A stretch of DNA of 64,000 bases, taken from the NCBI GenBank assembly GCA_030068075.1, contig CM057826.1, positions 113,112,746-113,176,745 of the forward strand, given 5' to 3'. Below the pieces are notes generated by a model, which ran no database searches, was not told the origin of the DNA, and was given only the letters and a program-made list of their open reading frames with translations. Shown piece by piece: positions 55,766 through 64,000 of this stretch; the stretch's first letter is position 1; every line of letters starts with the position of its first letter. The position numbers were made by a program, and so were the translations under genes. This DNA is from Paguma larvata. Taxonomy: Eukaryota > Chordata > Mammalia > Carnivora > Viverridae.

Positions 55766-57665
55766 GAAGATTCCCTCCGTGTTACACTTGAGAAAGAAAT
55801 GAATAACCGTGATCCTTCCTCAAAAACAGGCTTTCCTGGGGAATTTCTCCCAGGAGTCAGATCCCGTTCCTGCAGCTCCTTAGGCATTCAATTCATGTTA
55901 GAACGCTTGCCATTTAATATGTGGCTGAAAGTCGTTTTCACTCAAAGAACTCTCCAGTCCTCTCTGTTCCCTGTCTTTTCCTCACTGAAATGAAAATTTA
56001 ATGTCTGAAGGAAATGTCAGTTATTTCTATACTGATCTTGAGGGACAACTTATTTCTGTTTTAGAGAGCATAGATGTTTGGGCTGGACATCACCGAGAAA
56101 CAAGAGGACAGAGAAGCAAACCTGCAGGCAAACCACAGGATGGCTGTAAAAATGGATTTTATTCCTTTCCTCTTATCTGCCAGCTCTCCTGACTCGGACA
56201 GGGGCCTTTTCTTTTCCCAATAGGATGTTGAGGGAAAACCATCAGCGCCCTGAATTCAGAGAAGGAAGAAAGGAGGAGGGGTGGGACTTGCTTTGAGCTC
56301 CAGGTAAAATAATAATGAGGATGGTGAAGAGTGAGTTCCCAGGTGCCTGGAGTGTCTGTGTCTGGTCTTCAAGGGAAAGTTGGGCAGAGGCTGGAAGGTA
56401 GAGTTTGTTTTTTAAACTTTTTCTAAATTATTGCTGCAAACATCTCAGGCATAGTAGGAGAATTAGCCTGTGGCTTGAGATCAGAGATTAGGATTCATTA
56501 TGTGTTCAACCTTTCATTCATTGTTTCAGCAAATATGCATTGAAGACCTACTACACTCCCACCACTTTTCTAGACCCTTGAAACTACCCTAAATAAGAAG
56601 ACAGACAAGTCTCCTGGTTTTGCAGAGCAGGAAACAGGGGGAGCAGGGCACTGCGGATTCTGAGGGGTTCTATTCCTGAGCTATTTTGGATGATGTCCAA
56701 TCATCAATATATAGGTTTGGAAGTGTAACTCTTTGACTCCATTGACAGAAGCCAATCAGATGTAAGCCAAGATTCTGTAGGAATCATATTAGAAAACATG
56801 TCTCACAAGTAGTTGAATTTCATGTAGCTAGAGATTTTGAATTGTGGAAATTTCCTCTCTATTCAAACAGTCAAGCCCTCCAGCCTGTTGTCCAGCTGGG
56901 GAGGAGGGAATATGGATGCATTTTTGAGCTTAACCCTCCTATCTTAAAAAAAAAAAAAGCCAGAGAGCTTAAGACAGGTATAAGAGGCTGAATTCTCCAG
57001 GTTAAAAATAAAGAAGTTATGTTTCCCCTTTATTTTCTTAGAGCATTTATTTTAGAAAACTTGTAATGTTGCAAAAACCTGTGACTTGAATTCTTTCTCT
57101 GACCTTTGACTGGTAAATCTTTTAAAAATCCTCTTGGCAGTTACACAACCCAGGACAGTCTTTGTCAGGGACCTCAGAGGCACTCCTTTGAAATGTCGAC
57201 ATTAGGGGAGATCACGGCTTATCGCCCAGTTTCCGTGGGGGCCCAACTCCAGTGGGCACCGTCTCCAAATTGCAAACCTACCTCCTGTCATACAGATGTG
57301 AGCTGTTTATTTTTCCTTTGTGTAAAGGTAATTAGCTAACACAGGTGGTCACTCCAGTTACCAGGTGAATTTAGGATGAGCTTTGTGTGACAAATGATGC
57401 TGTCAAGTCCTCTGACTTGGATATAATGGGTTGTATCTGGTGGCCTGTATGGAAAGGTGGGATTTCTTTCCGTTTTAATCTTAGTGACTTGCCTGTGTGA
57501 CGCATCACATTCAGGCTTAATACTCATTCAGTCATAAAATTCTTTTCTTTCTCTTCCATCTCTGTGGAGAGGTTGGAAGAATATTTTGTTTTTGATTATA
57601 CTTTTCAACCGTAGCAAACACACCTCCATTCTGGAGGTTTCCCAATTGGATTGCAGTCCCATCTT
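55766..57665. other. Mostly repeat-poor sequence, possible conserved non-coding DNA
   Basis: 56510-56640 ('CATTCATTGTTTCAGCAAAT') is a likely reversed L2 tail. The rest is not recognised. 57325-57420 contains 'GTAATTAGCTAACACAGGTG' and a second CAGGTG E-box 33 bp on. No exon could be supported. Confidence 0.4.
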
Positions 57666-57898
57666 TTAATCAGAGAGCTTTTGGGGTGTCTGGGTGTCTC
57701 AGTCGGTTAAGCATCTGACTCTCTTTCAGCTCAGGTCATGATCTCACTATTTGTGAGTTTGAGCCCCACGTAGGGCTCTGCGCTGTCAGTGTGGAGCCTA
57801 CTTGGGATTCTCTCTCTCCCTCTCTTTCTGGCCTTCCCCTGCTTGTACTCTCTCTCTAAAATACATATATACTTAAAAAATTAACCAGGGAGATTTTG
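57666..57898 (+). mobile_element. CAN-SINE with 18-bp duplication
   Basis: Body 57684-57880; head 'GGGTGTCTGGGTGTCTCAGT', B-box 'GAGTTTGAGCCCCACG', CT-rich end, 'AAAATACATATATACTTAAA' tail. Flanks 57666-57683 and 57881-57898 match at 15 of 18 bases. Confidence 0.92.
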
Positions 57899-58180
57899 TG
57901 GATTTGTGGAAGTTTGACATACCGTGGTTTTGTAAGCTTTTTTTTTTTTTTTTTAATTGTTGACCTCTTTCTTCAAATGAAATTTTATGTGGAGACTCAA
58001 TGTATTCACCTGAAAAGAGTTGGTGACCTGAACAGGGGCCACAGATTCTCAGCCCTGAGTCCTGCCTCCACTCTGCCCCCTTCTTCTGCATCCACTGGTA
58101 GCTGACTGGGGGACCCCTGAGAAGTTGTGCAGAGCGTGGCACGTAGGTAATTCCACCACGTGTCTCTGTGCCCCTCATGC
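57899..58180. other. Short unique stretch
   Basis: Contains a T16 run near 57938. Nothing else recognised. Confidence 0.4.
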
Positions 58181-58668
58181 CTTCAGCTCGCCTTTTTTTT
58201 TTTTAATGTTTATTAATTTATTAATTTATTTGTTTTTAAATATTTATTTATTTTTGAGACAGAGAGAGAGACAGAGCATGAGTGCAGGAGGGGCAGAGAG
58301 AGAGGGAGAAACAGAATCCGAAGCAGGCTCCAGGCTCTGAGCTGTCGGCACAGAGCCCGAAGCGGGGCTCGAACTCACACACTGAGAGATCATGACCTGA
58401 GCCGAAATCGGCCGCTTAACCAACTGAGCCACCCAGGAGCCCCTGTTTATTTATTTTTGAGAGAGAGAGAGAGACAGAATGCAAGCCAGGAAGGGGTAGA
58501 AAGAGAGGGAGAGAGGGAGACACCGAATCTGAAGCAGGCTCCAGGCTCTGAGCTGTCAGCACACAGCCCAACACGGGGTTTAAACTCATGAGCTGTGAGA
58601 TCATGACCTGAGGTGAAGTCGGGCGCTTACCTGACTGAGCCACCCAGGCGCCCCTTCAGCTCGCCTTT
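58181..58668 (-). mobile_element. Two CAN-SINEs in tandem, minus strand, sharing one 15-bp duplication
   Basis: 'CTTCAGCTCGCCTTT' is present at 58181-58195 and again, unchanged, at 58654-58668. Between them lie two complete minus-strand heads: 'ACTGAGCCACCCAGGAGCCC' (58424-58443) and 'ACTGAGCCACCCAGGCGCCC' (58634-58653). The first SINE (about 58218-58443) inserted into the tail of the second (58196-58217 plus 58444-58653), whose T-rich tail 'AATGTTTATTAATTTATTAA' is seen at its left. Both bodies are well preserved. Confidence 0.93.
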
Positions 58669-59640
58669 GTATTCCCATGCTGCTCCACTTCCATCAGCTT
58701 TGTCACTCAAGCTGGAACGTATTTGATCAAAACTGCGTGCTCCTTGCCAGGTTATGAGTGCCTTCCATTCTGTATCACAGTTAGGCCTTAACACCAAGCC
58801 TGTGTGATGATTTTTTATTATCATTCCCATTTTACACACGAGGAAACAGAGACAGAGAGAAGCAGAGTGATATGCAAATGATCTTGCCCACCTCTTTCTT
58901 CCTGCAGTCTCCATCCTGCAGTCTCCATCCTGTGTCTCATCGTGGGTCCACTTGCCTGACTGTCCTACATGGTGCTCCTTGAGAGCACGGACACATTTCC
59001 TTATAGCCAGTTGGTTTGCCACGGTGCTGGATGTGCCCTAAATTATTATAGAATTAAAAAAATGTGCGTGCCCAGTGTCATGTGGCAGGAGAAAAGGCAG
59101 CGCTGAGAAGCAAATCCCTACCTGTTTGGTCTTCGAGTCTCTGTTCCTTGTTCCATCCTTTTAAAGGGCCGTGCCTGAGCTGATGGCAGCACATGGAGTG
59201 TGGGAAGAGGGAAATAAGCTGTCTTTCTTGCATGAGCTAAAGCTGATGCATCAGGCCTTCTCACTGTTTACTCTATTACTCAGAGTGAATGAGCCCACCA
59301 CTCAGTAGTGGTAAAGGATGGTGTGGAGAAATTTACATTTACTGTATTCCACCAGGCTTTGGAAATCATAGAAGTCCTAGGTGTCATCACTGCTATCGAT
59401 TCCCCTTCCAGTCACGGTGGCTGCCATCTACAAATGAAGACAGTTGGGTACACATATTTCTGTTAATGCTGTGTCAGTTTAAAGGACCAACCTTGTTCTG
59501 GGAGAAGATGCACTGTCCTAATAAAATGGTTCTAGGCTGTCCTGGGCGCTAACAGTGACCGTTATAAAGATGCGACCTCTTGAGGCACTTCTCTTTGGGA
59601 TGAGACAGGATATTGAGTGCAGGTTTGGGGTCTGATGGGC
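58669..59640. other. Mostly unique sequence, short MIR piece
   Basis: 58798-58892 ('ATCATTCCCATTTTACACAC', 'GAGGAAACAGAGACAGAGAG') is a minus-strand MIR core. 'CAGTCTCCATCCTG' occurs as a direct tandem repeat at 58905-58932. The 131-codon minus frame at 58627-59022 crosses SINE and MIR sequence and is not a gene. Confidence 0.5.
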
Positions 59641-59850
59641 CTGGGGTAGAATCCTCAGTCCCCCCACTTATCATTTGAATGACACAAGTAATGTACCTGA
59701 CCTTGGAAAGCTTCAGTTTTCCCTTCTGTAAAACAGGTGTGTGGTCACCCATGTCATAGGGTAGTTGAGAGAACATCCAATGAGGCATGTGAAGGGGTTT
59801 CAGCTCAGGACGTGGCACAGAAAAACTTTGACATGAGGTTTGTTGGCTTT
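59641..59850 (+). repeat. MIR element, plus strand
   Basis: 'GGTAGAATCCTCAGTCCCCC', 'GACACAAGTAATGTACCTGA', 'AGTTTTCCCTTCTGTAAAAC' and 'TAGGGTAGTTGAGAGAACAT' follow MIR. The 147-codon minus frame at 59549-59992 is its antisense and has no support. Confidence 0.65.
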
Positions 59851-60714
59851 TTCCCACTAGCCCTGAGTGAAGATGCTTTGTGCCTGGGCAGAGGAATTGG
59901 GTGGGCGTTCCTGCCATGACCAAGGGTATTCCCACTGGAGTTTGCTCTTCATGGGAGCAAGACCAGGTCAGTGACGAGTGGGACAAGCCCAAGGAGAGCC
60001 CCAGCCAAGACCCCCTTCCTCACACTTGACACTGTGCGTAGACAAACGAGCACACTAGCATTTGCCTTTTTGTTGCAGACTATGAGTCTGGAGTTCTGTC
60101 CTGCTCAGCAACAGAGCAGATGCAGAATTGAATATGAGAGAGACTAAAGTCCAGGAGGAGACAAGAGCCCCAAACAGGGCTTTCATCTCTGCATTTATTG
60201 AGCTCACAAGATATTACCCATGTGGTGAACGTGAAGAAGACAAGATCTTATACACGTGAAGGGAGAGAAAAAAATCAGATGATAATCACCAACTTGTGTG
60301 TGTAAGAAGCAAAGGGTCTGGGGGGTCTGGCAAGCCGAGTTTGTGATATTGGCGTCAGATGGAAAGTAATTTCCCACAGGTGATCTAACAAGTTACTTGT
60401 GATCCCAATACAACATCTCGCTCGCTAATCTCGGGCGTTTTCGTTCCGTGGTGGCGGCTTTCCGCCCGAAGCTTTTTTCTATCCCATTTATGTAAGAAGA
60501 ACCTATTTCCCCACCCCCTTGAAAAACCACTTGCAAAGCTGTGGGCTTTTCCTTATAATCGCAAAGAGGAGAAAGGACATTTTGCGTCCACCTTAGATGG
60601 GTTTGGTTCTCCAGTGACTCCTTGCGGTATTTGGACCTTTCAGGGTTTCCTCTCATTCGTAGGCACGTGGGAAAGCCCTGCCTTTGGGGGAAGAGTTTTA
60701 AAGTAGAAAGAGCA
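59851..60714. other. Repeat-poor unique segment with a CpG-dense patch
   Basis: No repeat recognised. CpG is rare except at 60417-60475 (see next entry). The 113-codon minus frame at 60393-60734 has no domain or homolog that I recognise. Confidence 0.4.
60417..60475. promoter_or_regulatory. CpG-dense patch, possible small regulatory element
   Basis: About ten CpG dinucleotides in 60 bases ('CTCGCTCGCTAATCTCGGGC', 'TTTTCGTTCCGTGGTGGCGG', 'CTTTCCGCCCGAAGC') in otherwise CpG-depleted DNA. 'TTTCCGCCC' is close to an E2F-type site. Too short for a standard CpG island. Retained CpGs suggest either an unmethylated element or a recent origin. Confidence 0.4.
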
Positions 60715-60890
60715 CGTGTGGGCGTGAGATCCAAATCCTAGCCCCGCCTGTTAGTCCTGAGGTAAGTGCTGAGCAGCCTGTGTATCTCTATGCTCCAATC
60801 CCCCCTTCTGCAAAATGATGAGAACAGCCCTACCTCCTAGTTGATGGTACCTGCATGGCTCGGCATGACCGTGTCAAGTCTTTGGCTGTT
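60715..60890 (+). repeat. MIR element, plus strand
   Basis: 'GAGATCCAAATCCTAGCCCC', 'TCCTGAGGTAAGTGCTGAGC' and 'CTTCTGCAAAATGATGAGAA' then 'CCCTACCTCCTAGTTGATGG' follow MIR. Confidence 0.6.
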
Positions 60891-61039
60891 CACTCACGTG
60901 TCCTAGAAAGGACTTACCTGCAGGAAGCCTGGGTCAAACGTCTGGTATGTATGCAAGCTGTTGTACTTTCCCCTTACATCCTGATTATCACCTTGGGTGT
61001 CTGACCTTCATCGTGAACTCCCTCATGCCAGACCCCACG
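60891..61039. other. Unique sequence
   Basis: Nothing recognised. Confidence 0.4.
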
Positions 61040-61212
61040 CTAAGTCCTGTCCAGGCTTGATCTCTATAATCCTATCACAGACCCTCTTATAATAGTAGAT
61101 ACTCTTATTAATAGTTAATGGCAGCAGGCACTGTTGTTATAATGATTGTGCGAATGAAAAACTGAGTTAGAGAGGTTAAGCCCACGGTCACGCAGCCAGT
61201 GAGGGTAGTATA
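61040..61212 (-). repeat. MIR element, minus strand
   Basis: 'CACGCTAAGTCCTGTCCAGG', 'ATGAAAAACTGAGTTAGAGA' and 'GGTTAAGCCCACGGTCACGC' follow reversed MIR. Confidence 0.65.
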
Positions 61213-62999
61213 GTTTCAAAACAAGGAGATCTTCAAAGCACATAGTTTGCTATACCGAACATTGTAGTTTGTTTGTGTTTGTCTGTTTTTCGTGATTTTC
61301 CTGGGTCCCATTCAAATCAAATCTCAGATGTTTCTTGGCATAAGTGCAGTTTTTGCCTAAATCTAAGTGTATATATTTTAGACATAAACTGATTGTAAAT
61401 AATCACAGAAGTACCTGGTCACCTTCATAGTATGAATGCTTAAGTATCTCAGCTCAGGGCAAAATGTGATGAGTCTTGATGAATTTACTCTGGAGGCCAG
61501 GGAGCATGCAGCTTCTCATCTTTTTCCCACTCCTGGAGAGTCTGGTTTTGGTAGGGGTGTTTGAGAGAAATCCTGTGCAGCCTTGAGAGAGCCTCTTAAC
61601 CTCTCTGAGATGCTCCTTGATTCTAGTTGTAATGTGGATGTCTCAGGGTCTTTGCTTCCTTTGGGAGAGAAAGGCTTGGAAAACATCTCTTTCTCCATTT
61701 CAGGCGGTCCAAAGAAACAAAGCCAAACACTCTCAGAGAGCAGGGACTAAAACTGAACATGTATGCAAAGGAGAATGAAAAATGCGTGTTATTTTCTGCA
61801 GGTTGGAGAATGATGTATGTTCCTTGGGGTAACCTACTACCTGGGAATTAGTCATTCCACATCGTGTTCTCTCTGCCGCTTGAAGTGCCTCATTTTAAAA
61901 ATGTTAAGATTTTTTTTCCCTCTCACTTAACTGTGGGAACATTAAATGCACAACTTTATCAAAATGACATAAGATATATGTTTCTGCCAACAGCAACAGG
62001 AGAGGATTAACAATTCAAATGGTGACGGGGAAAAGTTCTTTTGGAAACGTAGGAAGAAGGAAGTCTGATTGGGGATGCTGCTCTTTCCCCAGGCTAAGGC
62101 ATATGATGACACATTCAGAGTCCCTGAGGTACTTAGGGAAGAGAAAGTTTTAGGTAATAAGGGGAAAAAGTTATATTTTATATGATTTTCTTCTGCCTCG
62201 ATATCAGGGCTACCTGTACTCGTTTGTCGACTGTACAACTGTAAACAGGCGTTTCAAAAATAATTCTCACTTGTTTAAAGGCCGATGCCCGAATTTGGTC
62301 AGGGCTCACACTTCTAGCCAGTGTCAGATGCTAACTCTCTCATCAGTGAAAAGCCAGAAGACCAGCATTGAACGGAAATAGAGAAAGGGAAGTGAGTGTG
62401 AGCTTGTGGATCCCTAGGAGGCGAAGGGCGGGGGGAGAGAGGATTGCTCTGTGGGGTCAGCTGTGGCCTGCCAGATAAAGGATTCCACCCCTATAGATGG
62501 CAAATGGTCTCCCCTGTCCCTTGGCCAACAGAAGGAGGCGTTCATGTTAGATTCAATGAGAAATGTTTGAGGAAGAGAGTTGCTAAGATTCTGGATGGAG
62601 TAACAGAATTGCCTTGGTTTTATAAGGAAGGGCATAGCATTTTGTAAAATTTAGTGTCGTTTTAGAAGGATGAAGGAATGGATGTTTATATGTACTGATC
62701 TACTTCCCATGACTCTATTTTGCCTACCACCTTCCTAACTAAGAGTGTCTTTGATGTTGTGTTTTTCCATCTAACTGGTCCAATTTCATTTTCTGTCACT
62801 GCAGCACATGAGATGGTAACTAAGGCACTGACAATGAGGAGACTCACGGGGTGCCACAGAACCCTCTCTGCATAATGACTAAAAGAGAGAGTGCCCCTTA
62901 GGGGAAGAGGACAGAAATGGTGAACTTGATCCGGTACAGATGATTTGCGAGGAGGGGTGATTCTGACTGCAATCTGGTGTTGGCCACTTGGATTAACCC
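61213..62999. other. Largely unique sequence
   Basis: No interspersed repeat recognised across about 1.8 kb. Open frames at 61516-61698, 61942-62238 and 62414-62647 overlap on both strands and show no domain. Nothing supports an exon. Confidence 0.4.
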
Positions 63000-63290
63000 T
63001 CTACCTTCTCCATCTCTGGACAGACCAGTCTCCCACTTGCTTCATTATACTAAGTAAAAGCCCACACTCTCCTTCCTTTCACATTCAGCTTATTTTCTTC
63101 TTGGTTTTCATCATTCTCTCAAATGACCTTAGTTTTTATTTATTTTTTTTATTTCTCACCCCCTTGAATGCAAGTTTTATGTGAACAGGAACATTGTTCC
63201 TTGCTATATCCTCAATACCTAGAAAAGTTCCAGCTGCATAGAAGGAATAGAGTAAATATATGTTGCATTAATTAATGAACCCAAAGCATC
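63000..63290 (+). repeat. L2 3' end, plus strand
   Basis: 'CACCCCCTTGAATGCAAGTT', 'GAACAGGAACATTGTTCCTT', 'GCTATATCCTCAATACCTAG' and 'TAAATATATGTTGCATTAAT' follow the L2 3' end. Confidence 0.65.
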
Positions 63291-64000
63291 ACGGAGCACA
63301 ACTTAAAAATCACCAAATGGCTCCTGTCTTAACCTAGCTTCCCCTGAAAGCAGAGACTGGGGAAAGACTGGTGTGCACACAGTTAATTTAGGAATGTGAT
63401 TGTAGGAAGCAGGCATGAGAGACAGAATGAAAACAGAAAAGGCAAGAAGGCTACTAAAAAGGTATGTTATTGATTTGGCCCCTCCAATCAACTGGTAATT
63501 GATTCTGAGAGAGTTTCTGTGGAGTTTGATGAAATGCATCTCAGACTACTCATCTAAAAGAGGAATGGAAATAACGATACATCAGCAGCCATCACCCGAT
63601 CTTGGCTCAGCAGTTGTCTAATGGGGCATTAACTCTTTTGCACTCTTGGATCGCACATGAGTGAGTGCCCAGTGGTTCCCTGATGGATGCCCACGGCAGG
63701 AAGTGGGAGGTGGAAAGAACTGGCTGAGAGGAAGGACTGTTGGGTTACACTAGTCGAAGCTGGTTGAAGGCTACATAGGATTAGTAATTGCAGCCATGGC
63801 TGAAAAAAGTTGAGGCAGAGAGGATTTATGTAGCTTACATAATGCATGGGAGGTGCCCAAAGGTCATTTCACACTCTAGCCCTTTAGAAAAGTAATTGGT
63901 TCATTAAATTCTTTATTTCACCCGTCATCATGTTATAGTTTCATTCTGACCCAATATGAGAGATTAGGCATGATATTTCGTTCAGGTTCATTTCCTAATA
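63291..64000. other. Unique sequence to the window edge
   Basis: No family or gene recognised. Confidence 0.4.

Noticed and set aside
59549..59992. 147-codon minus open frame
   Set aside because: Antisense to a MIR; no domain and no supporting signals.
60393..60734. 113-codon minus open frame over the CpG patch
   Set aside because: Basic, domain-free and unsupported; GC-rich stretches lack stops by chance.
1..64000. Possible undescribed biological system
   Set aside because: After reading both strands, all coherent coding text is from L1 relics and the rest is ordinary repeat-laden mammalian non-coding DNA. No gene cluster or new element type could be supported.

Overview
This window is nuclear DNA of a carnivoran mammal, most likely a cat-family (felid) species. 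The main evidence is 23 tRNA-Lys-derived SINEs of the CAN-SINE type. Their heads read like 'GGTGGCTCAGTCGGTTAAG', their middles like 'CAGGTCATGATCTC', and they end in a (CT)n run followed by an A-rich AATAAATAAA tail. This head fits the feliform (SINEC_Fc-like) form and not the dog form. Base composition is AT-rich, CpG is scarce and no long open frame exists, so the stretch looks like an intergenic desert or the inside of a very long intron. I found no protein-coding exon, no RNA gene, no CRISPR array and no operon. Nearly all protein-like text comes from dead retrotransposons.

Layout. 0-17 kb: unique AT-rich DNA with scattered MIR, L2 and old L1M tails and ten CAN-SINEs; a MIR near 0.4-1.1 kb is split by a TTCC/TTTC microsatellite and a truncated SINE. 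17-31.5 kb: a LINE-1 block. An old plus-strand L1M (17.0-22.1 kb) is followed by a carnivore L1 on the plus strand (22.1-26.15 kb). Next comes a carnivore L1 on the minus strand (26.23-31.42 kb), abutting an older minus-strand L1 scrap. Both carnivore L1s keep their 5' ends and much of ORF2 but appear to lack ORF1. The minus-strand copy carries a retrovirus-like solo LTR flanked by a 5-bp duplication. 31.5-47.5 kb: many MIR and L2 fragments, mostly in minus orientation, with a few SINEs and repeat-poor islands at 36.4-37.6, 39.3-40.1 and 41.0-42.7 kb. 47-64 kb: L2 fragments in plus orientation, nested SINE pairs at 48.5-49.0 and 58.2-58.65 kb, and repeat-poor stretches around 49.6-51.2, 55.8-57.7 and 59.9-62.9 kb that may hold conserved non-coding DNA.

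How the parts relate. The window is a layered record of insertions. MIR, L2 and MER5 are oldest; then come L1M; then the carnivore L1s; then CAN-SINEs and the LTR, several of which sit inside older repeats and are framed by target-site duplications that can be read directly. I did not find an undescribed biological system. The items most worth checking are the inverted L1 pair, the solo LTR, the nested SINEs, a dense CpG patch at 60.42 kb, a strong G-quadruplex candidate at 50.21 kb and a few TAATTA-rich, enhancer-like unique segments. Repeat family names are from memory of consensus sequences and were not checked with a repeat-masking run.
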